The notes beneath the pieces are model-generated. The model ran no database searches, had not been told where the DNA came from, and saw only the letters and a program-made list of their open reading frames with translations. From positions 43,348-107,347 of the forward strand of contig NZ_BAGL01000038.1 in the NCBI RefSeq assembly GCF_000308875.1: a stretch of DNA of 64,000 nucleotides. Direction: 5' to 3'. Positions 35,056 through 46,605 of the stretch are shown here, piece after piece (the stretch's first letter is position 1; the number at the start of each line of letters is the position of its first letter). The DNA comes from Nocardia transvalensis NBRC 15921. GTDB lineage: Bacteria > Actinomycetota > Actinomycetes > Mycobacteriales > Mycobacteriaceae. A program made the position numbers and the translations under genes.

Positions 35056-36405
35056 TCACTCGGTGCGGACGCTCAGCCCCGGATTCTCGCGCAGGACGAC
35101 GCCGATGGGCTGAACGATGTGCAGCGGGGCGGGGCCGCACCGCGGCGCCGGCAGGGTCTCGTCGGCTTTGCCGGAGCTGGTCAGGCCCACGGCCTTCGAG
35201 CCCATGAAGACCGGGCCGCCGCTGTCGCCGCGGCGGCTGCACAGGCCGGTGGTGAACATGTTCTCGATCCGGACGGGCCGTTGCTCGTCACCGGGAACGC
35301 CCGCGATGAGGAAGGTCTGGTCGACGCTGTCCACCGTCCCGCAGGTGTATCCGGTCATGAGCCCGGTCTTGCACACCGGCGCGCCCGCCACCGGGTCGGC
35401 CGTCCCGTCGATGGTGAGGGTCTCGGTCGCGGCGCGCACGAGCTGCGGGCCGTCGGCCGGGTCGTTCTCCGCACCGGGGACCGACCGCGTCGAGACGAGG
35501 TTGTTCCGGAACCGGGACGCGTACGAGTCGGCGACCCGGATCACACCCCAATCGTGCGGTCCCAGTTCCGATTCGGTGAAATGGCCGACCGTCCCGGCGC
35601 GGCCGTCCGCGCCGATCTCGTAGACCGGTTGCGGATCGCCGCTCGCGGCCGGATCGAACCAGTTGTTCGGATCGCAGTGTCCCGCGGTGATATTGACGGC
35701 GTGACCGTCGGCATCCGCGCCGTTGAAGCCCAGGGTGCAGCGCGGCGTGTGGCCGCGGTAGTTCACGCCGAAGGGCTGCCCGCCGATGAAATCGGCGTCG
35801 GCCTCGGACTCGAACCCGATCCCCGGGGGCGTGTCCTCCGGCCCGGGGCCGGTTCGCGGGCGGTCGTCGGGCACCGTGCGCACGCTTCCCGCCTCGGCGG
35901 GAAGCCGCGTTCCCGCGACGACGCGCACGGTGAGGGCGTTGTGCTCGACGTCGATGCCGTAGCCGCGGATCCCGTCGGTGACGGCGGCCGGTTGCTCCGC
36001 CAGCCAGCGTTCGAACGCGCCACGCCGGGTCAGCAGCGCGGCCATACTCTCGGCCGCGGATTCGACGGTGAATCCGGCCTGTTCGGCGGCGTGGCGGGCG
36101 TCGGCCGCGCCGATGCCCTCGGCCACGGCGACGACGCCGTGCGTGCCGTCCATCCGCACACCCGCGAAGACGCGCGGATAGGCCAGGCCGGCAAGGGTTT
36201 CGAAGCCGGTGAGGCGCTCGGCCGTGCCGGCGCGCGCCACGTATTCGCGTGCATCGATGCGGAGGTCACGGGCGATCGCGGCGACCAGGCTCCCCGGCAG
36301 CGGGAGATCGGGGGACCGCGCCGGTTCGGCGGCGGCCGGTCCGCTCGCCGCCGCGACCAGCGCGCAGCATCCGGCGATCATCCGGCTCGTGGTGCCGACG
36401 CGCAT
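35056..36405 (-). CDS. secreted trypsin-like serine protease with propeptide (streptogrisin-like)
   Basis: A 449-residue S1 protease. A signal peptide (IAGCCALVAAASGPAAAEPA) is followed by a propeptide of about 160 residues resembling the alpha-lytic/streptogrisin prodomain. The catalytic domain has His in NITAGHCDPNNW, Asp in LGPHDWGVIRV and Ser in SRRGDSGGPVFMG, so all three triad residues are present. CTLGF/GHC and PVCKTG/YTCG supply the usual disulfides. It is made as a zymogen and exported. Its stop lies four bases past that of the convergent DUF2235 gene. Confidence 0.92.
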   Translation of the reverse strand: MRVGTTSRMIAGCCALVAAASGPAAAEPARSPDLPLPGSLVAAIARDLRIDAREYVARAGTAERLTGFETLAGLAYPRVFAGVRMDGTHGVVAVAEGIGAADARHAAEQAGFTVESAAESMAALLTRRGAFERWLAEQPAAVTDGIRGYGIDVEHNALTVRVVAGTRLPAEAGSVRTVPDDRPRTGPGPEDTPPGIGFESEADADFIGGQPFGVNYRGHTPRCTLGFNGADADGHAVNITAGHCDPNNWFDPAASGDPQPVYEIGADGRAGTVGHFTESELGPHDWGVIRVADSYASRFRNNLVSTRSVPGAENDPADGPQLVRAATETLTIDGTADPVAGAPVCKTGLMTGYTCGTVDSVDQTFLIAGVPGDEQRPVRIENMFTTGLCSRRGDSGGPVFMGSKAVGLTSSGKADETLPAPRCGPAPLHIVQPIGVVLRENPGLSVRTE

Positions 36406-36550
36406 GGGTCCACCTCTCGTGTCGAGCGGTGGACGCCGTCCCGCACGCCACCAGTGATGAGACCGATAGGTTTGTGACGTTTCGCACTCTAGAGCGGTCG
36501 GCGGCGAACGGCACCGAGCCCGCGCGGTGTGTCGCGCGAGCCGCCGGGAA

Positions 36551-38982
36551 TCAGCGGACCAGCAGGGCGACCGGCATCCGGGTGAACAGCTTCTCCAGCC
36601 GGGCCCGGCCGGAGAAGGAATTGCCGGTCAGCCGGTCGGTCCAGGCGCCCTCGGGCAGATCGAGGACGGTATCGCCCCATCCGGTCTCTGCGAGCCTTCC
36701 GCTGTAACGGGTGGCGGCCACGATCACCTGCGGCGCCTCGCCCACGCGTCCCCGGGCGTAGGCGACGAGATGGTCCGCGCTGTCGCCGGTGGCGAACAGC
36801 GGGGTGTAGGTGCCCCCGACGAAACAGTCCGGCCGCTCGCGGCGCAACCACAGCGCATAGGCGACGACCCACATCTTCGCCGCGCCGGTGCGCTCCAGTT
36901 CCGGTGTGCCGGTGAGGGATTGCAGCATCGCGAGCCGACGGCCGAAGTCGACCGGGCGGCGGTTGTCCGGGTCGACGAGCGAGTCCTCCCACAGCTCGCA
37001 GCCCTGGTACAGATCGGGGATGCCCGGACCGCACAGCTGCAATATCTTCTGCGCCAGCGAATCCGACCAGGCGTGCGGCGCCAGCTTGGCCGCCAGCGCG
37101 TCGAGTTCCGCGCCGACCGGGCCGTCGATCACCGCGTCCACCCAGCGGTGCAGCTTCGACTCGAATTCGGAATCCGGCTCCTCCCAGGAGGATTGGGTGC
37201 CCGCCTCGCGGACCGCCTTCTCCGCGAACAGGTGTAGCCGCTCGCGTAGGCCGGTGACGGCGCGGCGGCCCTCGGTGGGCCACACCCCGAACATGTTCTG
37301 CAACAGGAACAGTCCGGTCGCGCCGTCGGGCGGCGGGGTGATCTCGTTCCACGCCGTCACCGCCTGCACCCAGACGTCGGGGAACTGGGACAGCACCCCG
37401 ATGCGGGCGCGCACGTCCTCGCCGCGCTTGGTGTCGTGGGTGGACAGCGTGGTCATCGTCGCCGGCCAGCGGTTGGCGCGTTCGGTATTGGCCAGGTGGT
37501 ATTCGAGCAGCGAGTAGCCGAAGCGGGCCGGATTGCAGCCGACCTCCTGCAGCGACACCAGCCGCGCCGCCTGGTAGAACATGGTGTCCTCCACGGCCTT
37601 CGCCGCGACCGCCCCGCACACCTGATGGAATCGCACGGCCGCCTCGCCGCCCGCCGACAGCGCCGTCACCAGCACCGACAGGGGGACGGTGAGTTCGCGG
37701 TTGCGCTTGCCGACCTTGGCGACGATATTGGCGGCCATCCCGGCCAGCGGCGCGTAGTCGGTGCGGTAGACCGGCATGAAGGACAGCACCTCGACGGTGG
37801 CGTTGGTCAGCGCGACATCGCTGATCGCCGCGGCGTCGAAGCCGCCGACCACGGCGTCGCGCTTGATCGCGGCCACCAGCCGGCGCACCTCCGGCACCAG
37901 CATCCGCTCGGCCACGGCCCGCTTGATGCGGTGCTCGTTGTTGCCGAACCACGCGCCGTTGCTGCCGTGCCCGCAGAACGTGCGCGACAGGCCGGTCAGC
38001 GTCGCCTCGCCCGCCGGATCGATCAGCACCCCGCCTACTTCCACGAGCGCGTCGTAGCCGGTGGTGCCGTCGATGGGCAGCGTGGCGTCGAGCGGTTCGC
38101 GGCTGGAGAGCACCTTCTCCACCAGCAGCAGGCGCTGCGGGCCGATCAGCCGGCGCAGTTTCGCCAGATACGCCGCGGGATAGGACAGCCCGTCCGGGTG
38201 ATCGACCCGCACGCCGTCGATCAGGTCGTGCTCGCACCAGGCGGCGAGCTCGCGGTGGGTGAGCTCGAAGACCGCCGGATCCTCCTGCCGCAGCGCCGCC
38301 AGGCTCGAGACCGCGAAGAACCGCCGGTAGGTGCAGATCCCGGCCTTCCAGCTGACCAGGCGGTAGTGCTGTTTGTCGTGGATGCGCAGGGCGTTCTCGC
38401 CGTCGGTGCCCGGGGCGATGGGGAAGCGCAGATCGTGCAGCGCCAGCATGGGCTCGGCGCCGCTGCGGTCGACGGTGAGGGCGGCGGGGTCGTTCTCGCT
38501 CTGCAGCACCGGCAGCGCCAGCCGGCCGCCCGCGCCGTTGCCCGCGCTCCAGTCGATGTCGAAGCAGTGCGCGAACTGCGATTTCCGGCCGTTACGCAGG
38601 ACGTCCCACCACCACGGATTGTGGCGGGCGTCGCCCACGCCCACGTGGTTGGGGACCAGGTCGACGATCAAGCCCATGCCCCGGCCGCGGACCTCGTCCG
38701 ACAGCGCCTTCAGCCCGCCCGGCCCGCCGAGGGCCGCCGACACCGTGGTGGGGTCGGTGACGTCGTAGCCGTGCGTGGAGCCGGGCGTCGCCGTCATGAT
38801 CGGCGACAGGTACAGATGCGAGACGCCCAGCTGCTGCAGGTATTCCGCGATGGTGCGGGCGTCGGCGAAGGTGAGCGTATCCGGCCGCAGCTGCAGCCGG
38901 TAGGTGCTGCGCACCGAGGTGGTGCGGGCGACCGGGCCGGTGCGGTGTTCGGGGTGTTCTGTCATCTCGATTTCGATCATGG

Positions 38983-38986
<4 letters not shown>
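36551..38986 (-). CDS. treY: malto-oligosyltrehalose synthase
   Basis: An 811-residue GH13 enzyme that turns the reducing end of maltooligosaccharides into an alpha,alpha-1,1 linkage, the first step of the TreY-TreZ route. Motifs: STYRLQLRPDTLTFADA, YLSPIMTATPGSTHGYDVTDP, LIVDLVPNHVGVGDARHNPWW, the nucleophile region IDGVRVDHPDGLSYP, LLVEKVLSSREPL (acid) and TTLSTHDTKRGEDVRAR. Start: the ATG overlaps the treX stop as ATGA, so translation is coupled. Length is slightly above the family norm. treZ is not adjacent. Confidence 0.96.
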
Positions 38987-41100
<2,114 letters not shown>

Positions 41101-41173
41101 GCCAACGACACTAATCGCAGCGAGGCCCCGGCCGGTGCGGGCGGTGCGTCGTCGCAGGTCCGGGCGGTGGCCG

Positions 41174-41617
41174 TCAGGAAAGCCAGCGGCGCTCGCAGCC
41201 GAGGCGGCGGGCCAGGCGGGCCAGGCCGCCGAGGACGGCCCGCTGCGCGACGGCCGGGATTCCGGCGAGGTACCCGTCCTGGTGGTCCCACAGCAGGGCG
41301 AGGGCGAGCGGGTTGCGGGGGACGCCGCCGCGCGTGGTCTTCCCGGCGGCGTCGAGGGCCTGCCAGAGCCGGAACATCTGCCAGTGCCGCAGCGGCGGCC
41401 GGATCTCGTGGTCCAGCACGGTGTCCGGCGCGTCGGTCCAGAACTCGTGCACGACCCCGGCGGGTGCGGTGGCCGAGTCTCCTTGGGCGGCAATCACTTC
41501 GGCGCCGTCGATCCGGAACCGGACGCGACCCCGGCGGACGGTCCAGTGCTCGGTGAGCACCGGATGCCAGTGCGGCCCGCCTCGCGCCCCGGCGTGGGCA
41601 GGTGGTGTTCGAGGCAC
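41174..41617 (-). CDS. cupin-domain protein, possibly 5'-truncated
   Basis: A frame of up to 147 residues. A cupin motif is clear: GARGGPHWHPVLTEHWTVRRGRVRFRIDGAEVIAAQGDSATAPAGVVHEFW, followed by a helical tail ending RRLGCERRWLS. Members of this kind normally have 25-40 residues more of beta structure ahead of the PHWHP motif; here the only start in reach, GTG 41617, leaves just ten unrelated residues and lies inside the divergent MarR gene. I therefore suspect loss of the 5' end. It is not related to treX, which follows 73 bases downstream. Confidence 0.5.
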   Translation of the reverse strand: MPRTPPAHAGARGGPHWHPVLTEHWTVRRGRVRFRIDGAEVIAAQGDSATAPAGVVHEFWTDAPDTVLDHEIRPPLRHWQMFRLWQALDAAGKTTRGGVPRNPLALALLWDHQDGYLAGIPAVAQRAVLGGLARLARRLGCERRWLS

Positions 41618-42034
41618 AGCCTGCTGAAACTGCTCACGCTGCTGACCCGATCCGTCGAGGCCGACCTGGACCGCCACCTGCGCGCCACGCTGGACGACAG
41701 CCTCCGCCCCGCCCACTATGCGGTCTTCCGCTACCTGGACCCCGCGGGCTCCCGCGTCGGCGACCTCGCCGAGGCCGCGGGCATGACCCAGCAGTCGATG
41801 GGTGAACTCGTCACCCACCTGGAACGCTGCGGCTACGTCGAGCGCCGCGTGGACCCGTCCGACCGCCGGGCACGGGTGGTGATGGTGACGGAGTCGGGGA
41901 CCGCCGCGCTGAAGGCCGCGGCGGGGCATCTCGCGGGCATCGAGCGCAGGCTGGGGGAGCATCTGAGTGCCGAAGGTCTCGCCGACCTGCGCAGCCTGCT
42001 ACGCCGTGCTGGTTCGGCATTCATCGACGAGTAG
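41594..42034 (+). CDS. MarR-family regulator
   Basis: A protein of about 146 residues. The winged-helix core is RPAHYAVFRYLDPAGSRVGDLAEAAGMTQQSMGELVTHLERCGYVERRVDPSDRRARVVMVTESG, typical of MarR. The N-terminal dimer helix (RHSLLKLLTLLTRSVEADLDRHL) is present. Only a GTG at 41594 gives a sensible length, and it lies over the divergent cupin frame, so the 5' end may be disturbed. The stop is six bases from the convergent MarR-GNAT gene end. Confidence 0.75.
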   Translation: MGRWCSRHSLLKLLTLLTRSVEADLDRHLRATLDDSLRPAHYAVFRYLDPAGSRVGDLAEAAGMTQQSMGELVTHLERCGYVERRVDPSDRRARVVMVTESGTAALKAAAGHLAGIERRLGEHLSAEGLADLRSLLRRAGSAFIDE

Positions 42035-42039
42035 TCCTC

Positions 42040-42978
42040 TCACCGCAACGCCCGCCGCCAGGTCTGGCCGACGAGATCCTTGCCGAAGCTGTGGTGGGGT
42101 TCGGAGTCGACGAGTTCGAAGCCGGCGCGTTCGTAGATGTGGCGGGCGGAGGTGAGGACGTCGTTGGTCCACAGGACCATGCTGCGGTAGCCGGCGGCGG
42201 TGGCGAAGCGGAGGCATTCCTCGACCAGGGCGCTGCCGACGCCGAGGCCGCGGGCGGACGGGTCGACCAGCAGCAGGCGGAGGCGGGCGGTGGTGTCGTC
42301 CTCGCGGACGCAGAAGACGCAGCCGACCGGTTCGCCGTCGCGGTCGGCGATCCAGGCCCGTTCCGCCTGCGGCTCACGGGTTTCCAGGTAGTCGGCGACG
42401 ATGCGGGTGACCAGGGTCTCGTAGTCGGCGTCCCAGCCGTATTCGGCGGCGTAGAGGGCGGCGTTGCGCTGGATGGCCCAGCCGTAGTCGCCGGGGCGGG
42501 GGTCGCGGACGGTAAACGGCGCGCCGGCGCGGCCGTCGAGGATGTGTTCGATGGTGCGCATGGCGTTGACGAGGCGATCGCGGTCGGGGGCGGAATGGTT
42601 GTCGAGGAGGGTGGCGACATCGCGGCTGGAACGCTCGTTGAGGTCGGCGAAGGCCGCCGTGCCCTGTTCGGTGAGCCGGACCAGCTGGCGGCGGCCGTCG
42701 GTCTCCGAGCGCTGTCGCCGCACCAGCCCGGCCTCCTCGAACCGGGACAGGATGCGGCTGAGGTAGCCGGGATCCAGGCCGAGGCCCTGCCGCAGCCCGA
42801 TCACCTCGGCCGGCCCGAAGTGGGCCAGTTCGAACAGGACGCGCGCCTCGGTGAGGGAGAAGTCGGTATCGACCAGGTGCTCGTGCAGCACGCCGATCAA
42901 GCGCGTATAGCGGCGATTGAACTCGCGGACCGCGGAGATGTGCTCGGCCTCCACGGCGGGGGCGGCGGTAGTACTCAT
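42040..42978 (-). CDS. MarR-GNAT fusion: winged-helix regulator with acetyltransferase domain
   Basis: A 312-residue two-domain protein. Residues about 5-145 are a MarR winged helix (DTDFSLTEARVLFELAHFGPAEVIGLRQGLGLDPGYLSRILSRFEEAGLVRRQRSETDGRRQLVRLTEQG). Residues about 155-312 are a GNAT acetyltransferase (RLRLLLVDPSARGLGVGSALVEECLRFATAAGY is the acetyl-CoA loop; HIYERAGFELVDSEPHHSFGKDL the C-terminal motif). Fusions of this order are widespread but targets are unknown. ATG 42978 was chosen over a TTG at 43008 that would lie in the palindrome. It is divergent from bioA. Confidence 0.9.
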   Translation of the reverse strand: MSTTAAPAVEAEHISAVREFNRRYTRLIGVLHEHLVDTDFSLTEARVLFELAHFGPAEVIGLRQGLGLDPGYLSRILSRFEEAGLVRRQRSETDGRRQLVRLTEQGTAAFADLNERSSRDVATLLDNHSAPDRDRLVNAMRTIEHILDGRAGAPFTVRDPRPGDYGWAIQRNAALYAAEYGWDADYETLVTRIVADYLETREPQAERAWIADRDGEPVGCVFCVREDDTTARLRLLLVDPSARGLGVGSALVEECLRFATAAGYRSMVLWTNDVLTSARHIYERAGFELVDSEPHHSFGKDLVGQTWRRALR

Positions 42979-42993
42979 GTGATGACCCCAATC

Positions 42994-43010
42994 CTTTGAC
43001 GGAGTCAAAG
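42994..43010. promoter_or_regulatory. MarR-type operator candidate
   Basis: CTTTGAC-GGA-GTCAAAG, perfect 7-bp arms with a 3-bp centre, 16 bases upstream of the MarR-GNAT start and 29 bases from the BioQ site of bioA. The size and place suit autorepression by the MarR-GNAT protein. Confidence 0.7.
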
Positions 43011-43038
43011 ATTACTCCCCCTCCGGCCGCCGTGGTAA

Positions 43039-43055
43039 CTTGAACGGCGTTCAAG
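43039..43055. promoter_or_regulatory. BioQ operator of bioA
   Basis: CTTGAACG-G-CGTTCAAG, perfect 8-bp arms, containing the BioQ core TGAAC-N3-GTTCA, 24 bases before the bioA start. A possible -10 box TAACTT (43036-43041) overlaps its left edge, so bound BioQ would block transcription. Confidence 0.9.
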
Positions 43056-43078
43056 ACGCCTGGCGCGAAGGATTTCCC

Positions 43079-44347
43079 GTGGCCCTGACACCCGAGCGGA
43101 TCACCGCACTCGACGCCGCCCATGTCTGGCATCCCTACGGCGGCTTCCCGGCGACCACCGAACCGCTGGTCGTCGCGTCCGCCGCCGGCACCCGGCTCAC
43201 CCTCGCCGACGGCCGGGAGCTGATCGACGGGATGAGTTCGTGGTGGGCGGCCGTGCACGGCTACCGGCATCCGGTGCTCGACGCGGCACTGGCGGAGCAG
43301 GCGGGGCGGATGAGTCACGTCATGTTCGGCGGGCTGACCCACGAACCCGCGGCCCGGCTGTGCGAACTGCTCGTCGAGGTCACCCCGGCGGGGCTGGACA
43401 AGGTGTTCCTGTGCGATTCCGGCTCGATCTCGGTGGAGGTCGCCGCGAAGATGTGCCTCCAGTACTGGCGGGCGCGGGGGCGGCCGGGCAAGCGCCGGCT
43501 GTTCACCTGGCGCGGCGGATATCACGGCGACACGTTCACCCCGATGAGCGTGTGCGACCCCGACGGCGGCATGCATTCGCTGTGGACCGACGTGCTCACC
43601 GAGCAGATCTTCGCGCCGGTGCCGCCGAAAGACTATGAGCCCGACTACGTTCGCGAACTTGAGCGCCTGTTCTCGCTGCATGCCGACGAGATGGCGGCGG
43701 TGATCGTGGAGCCGATCGTGCAGGGCGCGGGCGGCATGCGGTTCCACCACCCGCGCTACCTGAACGAGCTGCGGCGGCTGTGCGACGAGTACGGCGTGCT
43801 GCTGGTCTTCGACGAGATCGCCACCGGATTCGGCCGTACCGGAACGTTTTTCGCGGCCGACCGGGTCGGCGTGCGGCCGGATGTGCTGTGCGTCGGCAAG
43901 GCGCTCACGGGCGGGTACCTCACGCTGGCCGCGGCCCTGTGCACCTCCGAGATCGCCGAGACCATCAGCGCGGGGCACGGCGGGCTCATGCACGGGCCGA
44001 CGTTCATGGGCAATCCGCTCGCCTGCGCGGTCGCCGTCGCCTCGATCGACCTGCTGCGCTCGCGCGACTGGCGGGCGGAGGTGGCGGCCATCGAATCCGG
44101 GCTGACCGCGGGACTGGCTGCCGCGCACGAGATTCCGGGCGTGGTGGACGTGCGGGTCCAGGGCGCGATCGGCGTCGTCGAACTCGAGAGCCCGGTGGAT
44201 ATGCGCAAGGCCACCCACGCCGCCGTCGAATCCGGAGTGTGGCTGCGGCCCTTCCGCAACCTGGTCTACACCATGCCGCCGTTCGTCAGCAGCGCCGACG
44301 AGGTGGCGCGCATCGCCGCCGGGGTGCTGGCCGCGGCCGGCTCCTGA
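43079..44347 (+). CDS. bioA: adenosylmethionine-8-amino-7-oxononanoate aminotransferase
   Basis: A 422-residue class III PLP aminotransferase that makes 7,8-diaminopelargonate using S-adenosylmethionine as amino donor. Motifs: HVWHPYGGF near the start, [51 protein letters not shown] (PLP Asp) and [15 protein letters not shown] (PLP Lys). The start is the GTG at 43079 with GAAGGA just upstream; a TTG at 43040 would lie inside the BioQ operator. Length is that of the family. It is separated from bioF-bioD by a small opposite-strand gene and has its own operator. Confidence 0.97.
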   Translation: MALTPERITALDAAHVWHPYGGFPATTEPLVVASAAGTRLTLADGRELIDGMSSWWAAVHGYRHPVLDAALAEQAGRMSHVMFGGLTHEPAARLCELLVEVTPAGLDKVFLCDSGSISVEVAAKMCLQYWRARGRPGKRRLFTWRGGYHGDTFTPMSVCDPDGGMHSLWTDVLTEQIFAPVPPKDYEPDYVRELERLFSLHADEMAAVIVEPIVQGAGGMRFHHPRYLNELRRLCDEYGVLLVFDEIATGFGRTGTFFAADRVGVRPDVLCVGKALTGGYLTLAAALCTSEIAETISAGHGGLMHGPTFMGNPLACAVAVASIDLLRSRDWRAEVAAIESGLTAGLAAAHEIPGVVDVRVQGAIGVVELESPVDMRKATHAAVESGVWLRPFRNLVYTMPPFVSSADEVARIAAGVLAAAGS

Positions 44348-44374
44348 AGGCGTTGCGCGCCTGGGCTTTCGGGC

Positions 44375-44563
44375 TCAGTGCCGGGCCCGCTCCACCGCCT
44401 TGCCGATCAGGTAGCCCGCGAATCCGCCGACGAGGAGACCGATCACGAAGATGACGAGCAGGAAGATCAGCACCGCGTCGCGGACCTTCTTCAGCACACC
44501 CGCGGCCTCGTAGTACTGCGCGGCGTCGACGGTCTGGGCAAGCACGGCGTGGGTGACACTCAT
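44375..44563 (-). CDS. small single-span membrane protein between bioA and bioF
   Basis: A 62-residue protein: an amphipathic N terminus ([29 protein letters not shown]) followed by one transmembrane helix with glycine spacing ([33 protein letters not shown]). It lies on the strand opposite to the biotin genes, which it separates. No family recognised. ATG 44563 is the compact start; the frame continues upstream for 16 codons of Arg-rich, unlikely sequence. Confidence 0.6.
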   Translation of the reverse strand: MSVTHAVLAQTVDAAQYYEAAGVLKKVRDAVLIFLLVIFVIGLLVGGFAGYLIGKAVERARH

Positions 44564-44626
44564 GCGCCGGGATGCTGCCAGATTTCGGCTGCGGCGTCTT
44601 CCCGAGCGCATCCCCGCTCCCCGTCC

Positions 44627-44639
44627 TGAACGGCGTTCA
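44627..44639. promoter_or_regulatory. BioQ operator of bioF-bioD
   Basis: TGAAC-GGC-GTTCA, identical in core to the bioA site. A -10-like TATGCT follows at 44642-44647, placing the probable +1 at or next to the GTG start at 44656, so the bioF transcript may be leaderless; no RBS is visible. Confidence 0.88.
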
Positions 44640-44655
44640 AGTATGCTGCTGTGCT

Positions 44656-45804
44656 GTGAGTGTGGATCCGTTGAGCTGGTTGGATACGCGGGCCGCGGAA
44701 CGGGTGCGGGACGGGCTGCGGCGGGAGCTGCGGCCGCGGGCGCCCGAGACCGGGCTGATCGACCTGGCCTCCAACGACTACCTCGGGCTGTCGCGGCACC
44801 CCGAGGTGATCGCGGGCGCGGTCGAGGCGGTGCGGACGTGGGGCGCCGGATCCACCGGGTCGCGGCTGGTCACCGGCACGACCGCCGACCACGAGCGGCT
44901 CGAGGACGAACTGGCCGAATTCGTCGGCGCCGAATCGGGTCTGGTGTTCGCCTCGGGGTACGCCGCCAACCTCGGCGTGGTGACGGCGCTGGCCGGGCGT
45001 GGTGCCCTGGTGGTGTCCGATGCGGGCAGTCACGCCTCGCTGGTCGACGCCTGCCGGTTGTCGCGGGCGCGCGTGGAGATCGCCCCGCATCGCGACGTGG
45101 CCGCCGTCGACCGGCTGCTGTCCGGCCGCGACGAGGAGCGGGCGGTGGTGCTGACCGATTCCGTCTTCAGCGCCGACGGCGATCTCGCCCCGCTGGCCGC
45201 TCTGCATCGCGTGGTGCGGGCCAACGGGGCGGTGCTGATCGTCGACGAGGCGCACGGGATCGGCGTGCGCGGCGCGGGCGGGCGCGGGCTGGTCCACGAA
45301 CTCGGGCTGGCGGGGGAGCCGGATCTGATCGTCACCGCGACGCTGTCGAAAGCCCTTGCCGCGCAAGGTGGTGCGGTGCTGGCCGCCGAACGGGTCCGCG
45401 CGCACCTGATCGATGCGGCGCGCACCTTCATCTTCGACACCGGGCTCGCCCCGGCGGCCGTCGGGGCGGCTCGAGCGGCGCTGCGCTTACTGCGCGGCGA
45501 GCCCGAGATGGCGGGCCGCGTGCTGGAGCGCGCCACCGCGATCGCGCGGATTTCCGGTGCGCCGCAGCCGGATTCGGCCGTGGTCTCGGTCGTGCTGGGC
45601 GCGGCGCGGGTCGCCCACGACGCCGCGCTGGCGTGCCGCGAGCGGGGATTGAGCGTGGGCTGCTTCCGCCCGCCGTCGGTGCCGGAGGGCACGTCCCGGT
45701 TGCGGCTGACCGCCCGCGCGGATCTGCGGGACGACGAGATGGCCGCCATCGCCACGGTTCTCGGCGAGGTGCTGGCCGAGGCGCGCGAGGCGATCCCCGC
45801 GTAG
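44656..45804 (+). CDS. bioF: 8-amino-7-oxononanoate synthase
   Basis: A 382-residue alpha-oxoamine synthase that condenses pimeloyl-thioester with alanine. Motifs: [66 protein letters not shown] (PLP Asp and His) and [18 protein letters not shown] (PLP Lys). GTG 44656 gives [21 protein letters not shown]; no Shine-Dalgarno is visible. It forms an operon with bioD (17 bases apart) under the BioQ site at 44627. Confidence 0.95.
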   Translation: MSVDPLSWLDTRAAERVRDGLRRELRPRAPETGLIDLASNDYLGLSRHPEVIAGAVEAVRTWGAGSTGSRLVTGTTADHERLEDELAEFVGAESGLVFASGYAANLGVVTALAGRGALVVSDAGSHASLVDACRLSRARVEIAPHRDVAAVDRLLSGRDEERAVVLTDSVFSADGDLAPLAALHRVVRANGAVLIVDEAHGIGVRGAGGRGLVHELGLAGEPDLIVTATLSKALAAQGGAVLAAERVRAHLIDAARTFIFDTGLAPAAVGAARAALRLLRGEPEMAGRVLERATAIARISGAPQPDSAVVSVVLGAARVAHDAALACRERGLSVGCFRPPSVPEGTSRLRLTARADLRDDEMAAIATVLGEVLAEAREAIPA

Positions 45805-45821
45805 CACGGAGAGGATGCGGT

Positions 45822-46502
45822 ATGAGTGTGCTGATCGTGACCGGGACCTCCACGGAGGTCGGCAAGACGGTGGTGACCGCCGCGCTGGCGGCCGCCGCCC
45901 GCGCCGCCGGACGCGCGGTGGCCGTGTGCAAACCGGCCCAGACCGGGATACGGCCCGGCGAGCCCGGTGATCTGGCGGAGGTCGAGCGGCTGGCCGGTGT
46001 GGACCGGACGCTCGAATTGGCCAGGTACCCCGACCCTTTGGCGCCCGACACCGCCGCCCGCCGCGCGGGCCGGCCGCTGCTGACCCTCGACGAGACGGTC
46101 ACCGCCGTCGACGGGCTCGCGGACGCGGACCTCACGCTGGTGGAGGGCGCGGGCGGAGTGCTGGTCCGGCTGGGCGATTTCACCGTTCTCGAGCTCGCGC
46201 AGAAGCTCGGCGCACCGGTGCTCGTGGTGGCCGCCGCGGGCCTGGGCACCCTGAATCACACCGAACTCACCACGCGCGCCCTCACCGCGGCGGGTGTGCC
46301 CTGCGCGGGCCTGGTGATCGGATCCTGGCCCGCCGCACCGGACCTCGCGTCCTTCTGCAATCGCAGCGACCTGACGGCGGTGACGGGGGTCGACGTCGTC
46401 GGCGTGGTCCCCGAGAATTCGGGCGGGCTGGACGCGCGGCACTTCGCCGAGGCCGCCCCGGGGTGGTTCGAGGACGACTGGCGCGATCGGTATCTGCGCT
46501 GA
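45822..46502 (+). CDS. bioD: dethiobiotin synthetase
   Basis: A 226-residue ATP-dependent carboxylase that closes the ureido ring of dethiobiotin. The P-loop is [17 protein letters not shown] at residues 6-22; the substrate loop [24 protein letters not shown] and [15 protein letters not shown] are family motifs, and LPENSGG-like [13 protein letters not shown] lies near the C terminus. ATG 45822 with GGAGAGGA upstream. Second gene of the bioF-bioD operon. Confidence 0.96.
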   Translation: MSVLIVTGTSTEVGKTVVTAALAAAARAAGRAVAVCKPAQTGIRPGEPGDLAEVERLAGVDRTLELARYPDPLAPDTAARRAGRPLLTLDETVTAVDGLADADLTLVEGAGGVLVRLGDFTVLELAQKLGAPVLVVAAAGLGTLNHTELTTRALTAAGVPCAGLVIGSWPAAPDLASFCNRSDLTAVTGVDVVGVVPENSGGLDARHFAEAAPGWFEDDWRDRYLR

Positions 46503-46605
46503 TCCGATGCGGGACGCCGCACGATGCACGGTGGCTCTTCGTGTGTGACGAATCACCGGGGTGGCCGCCGGAGATGATCACCCCGCGGGGGCCGTCCTAC
46601 AGTGG

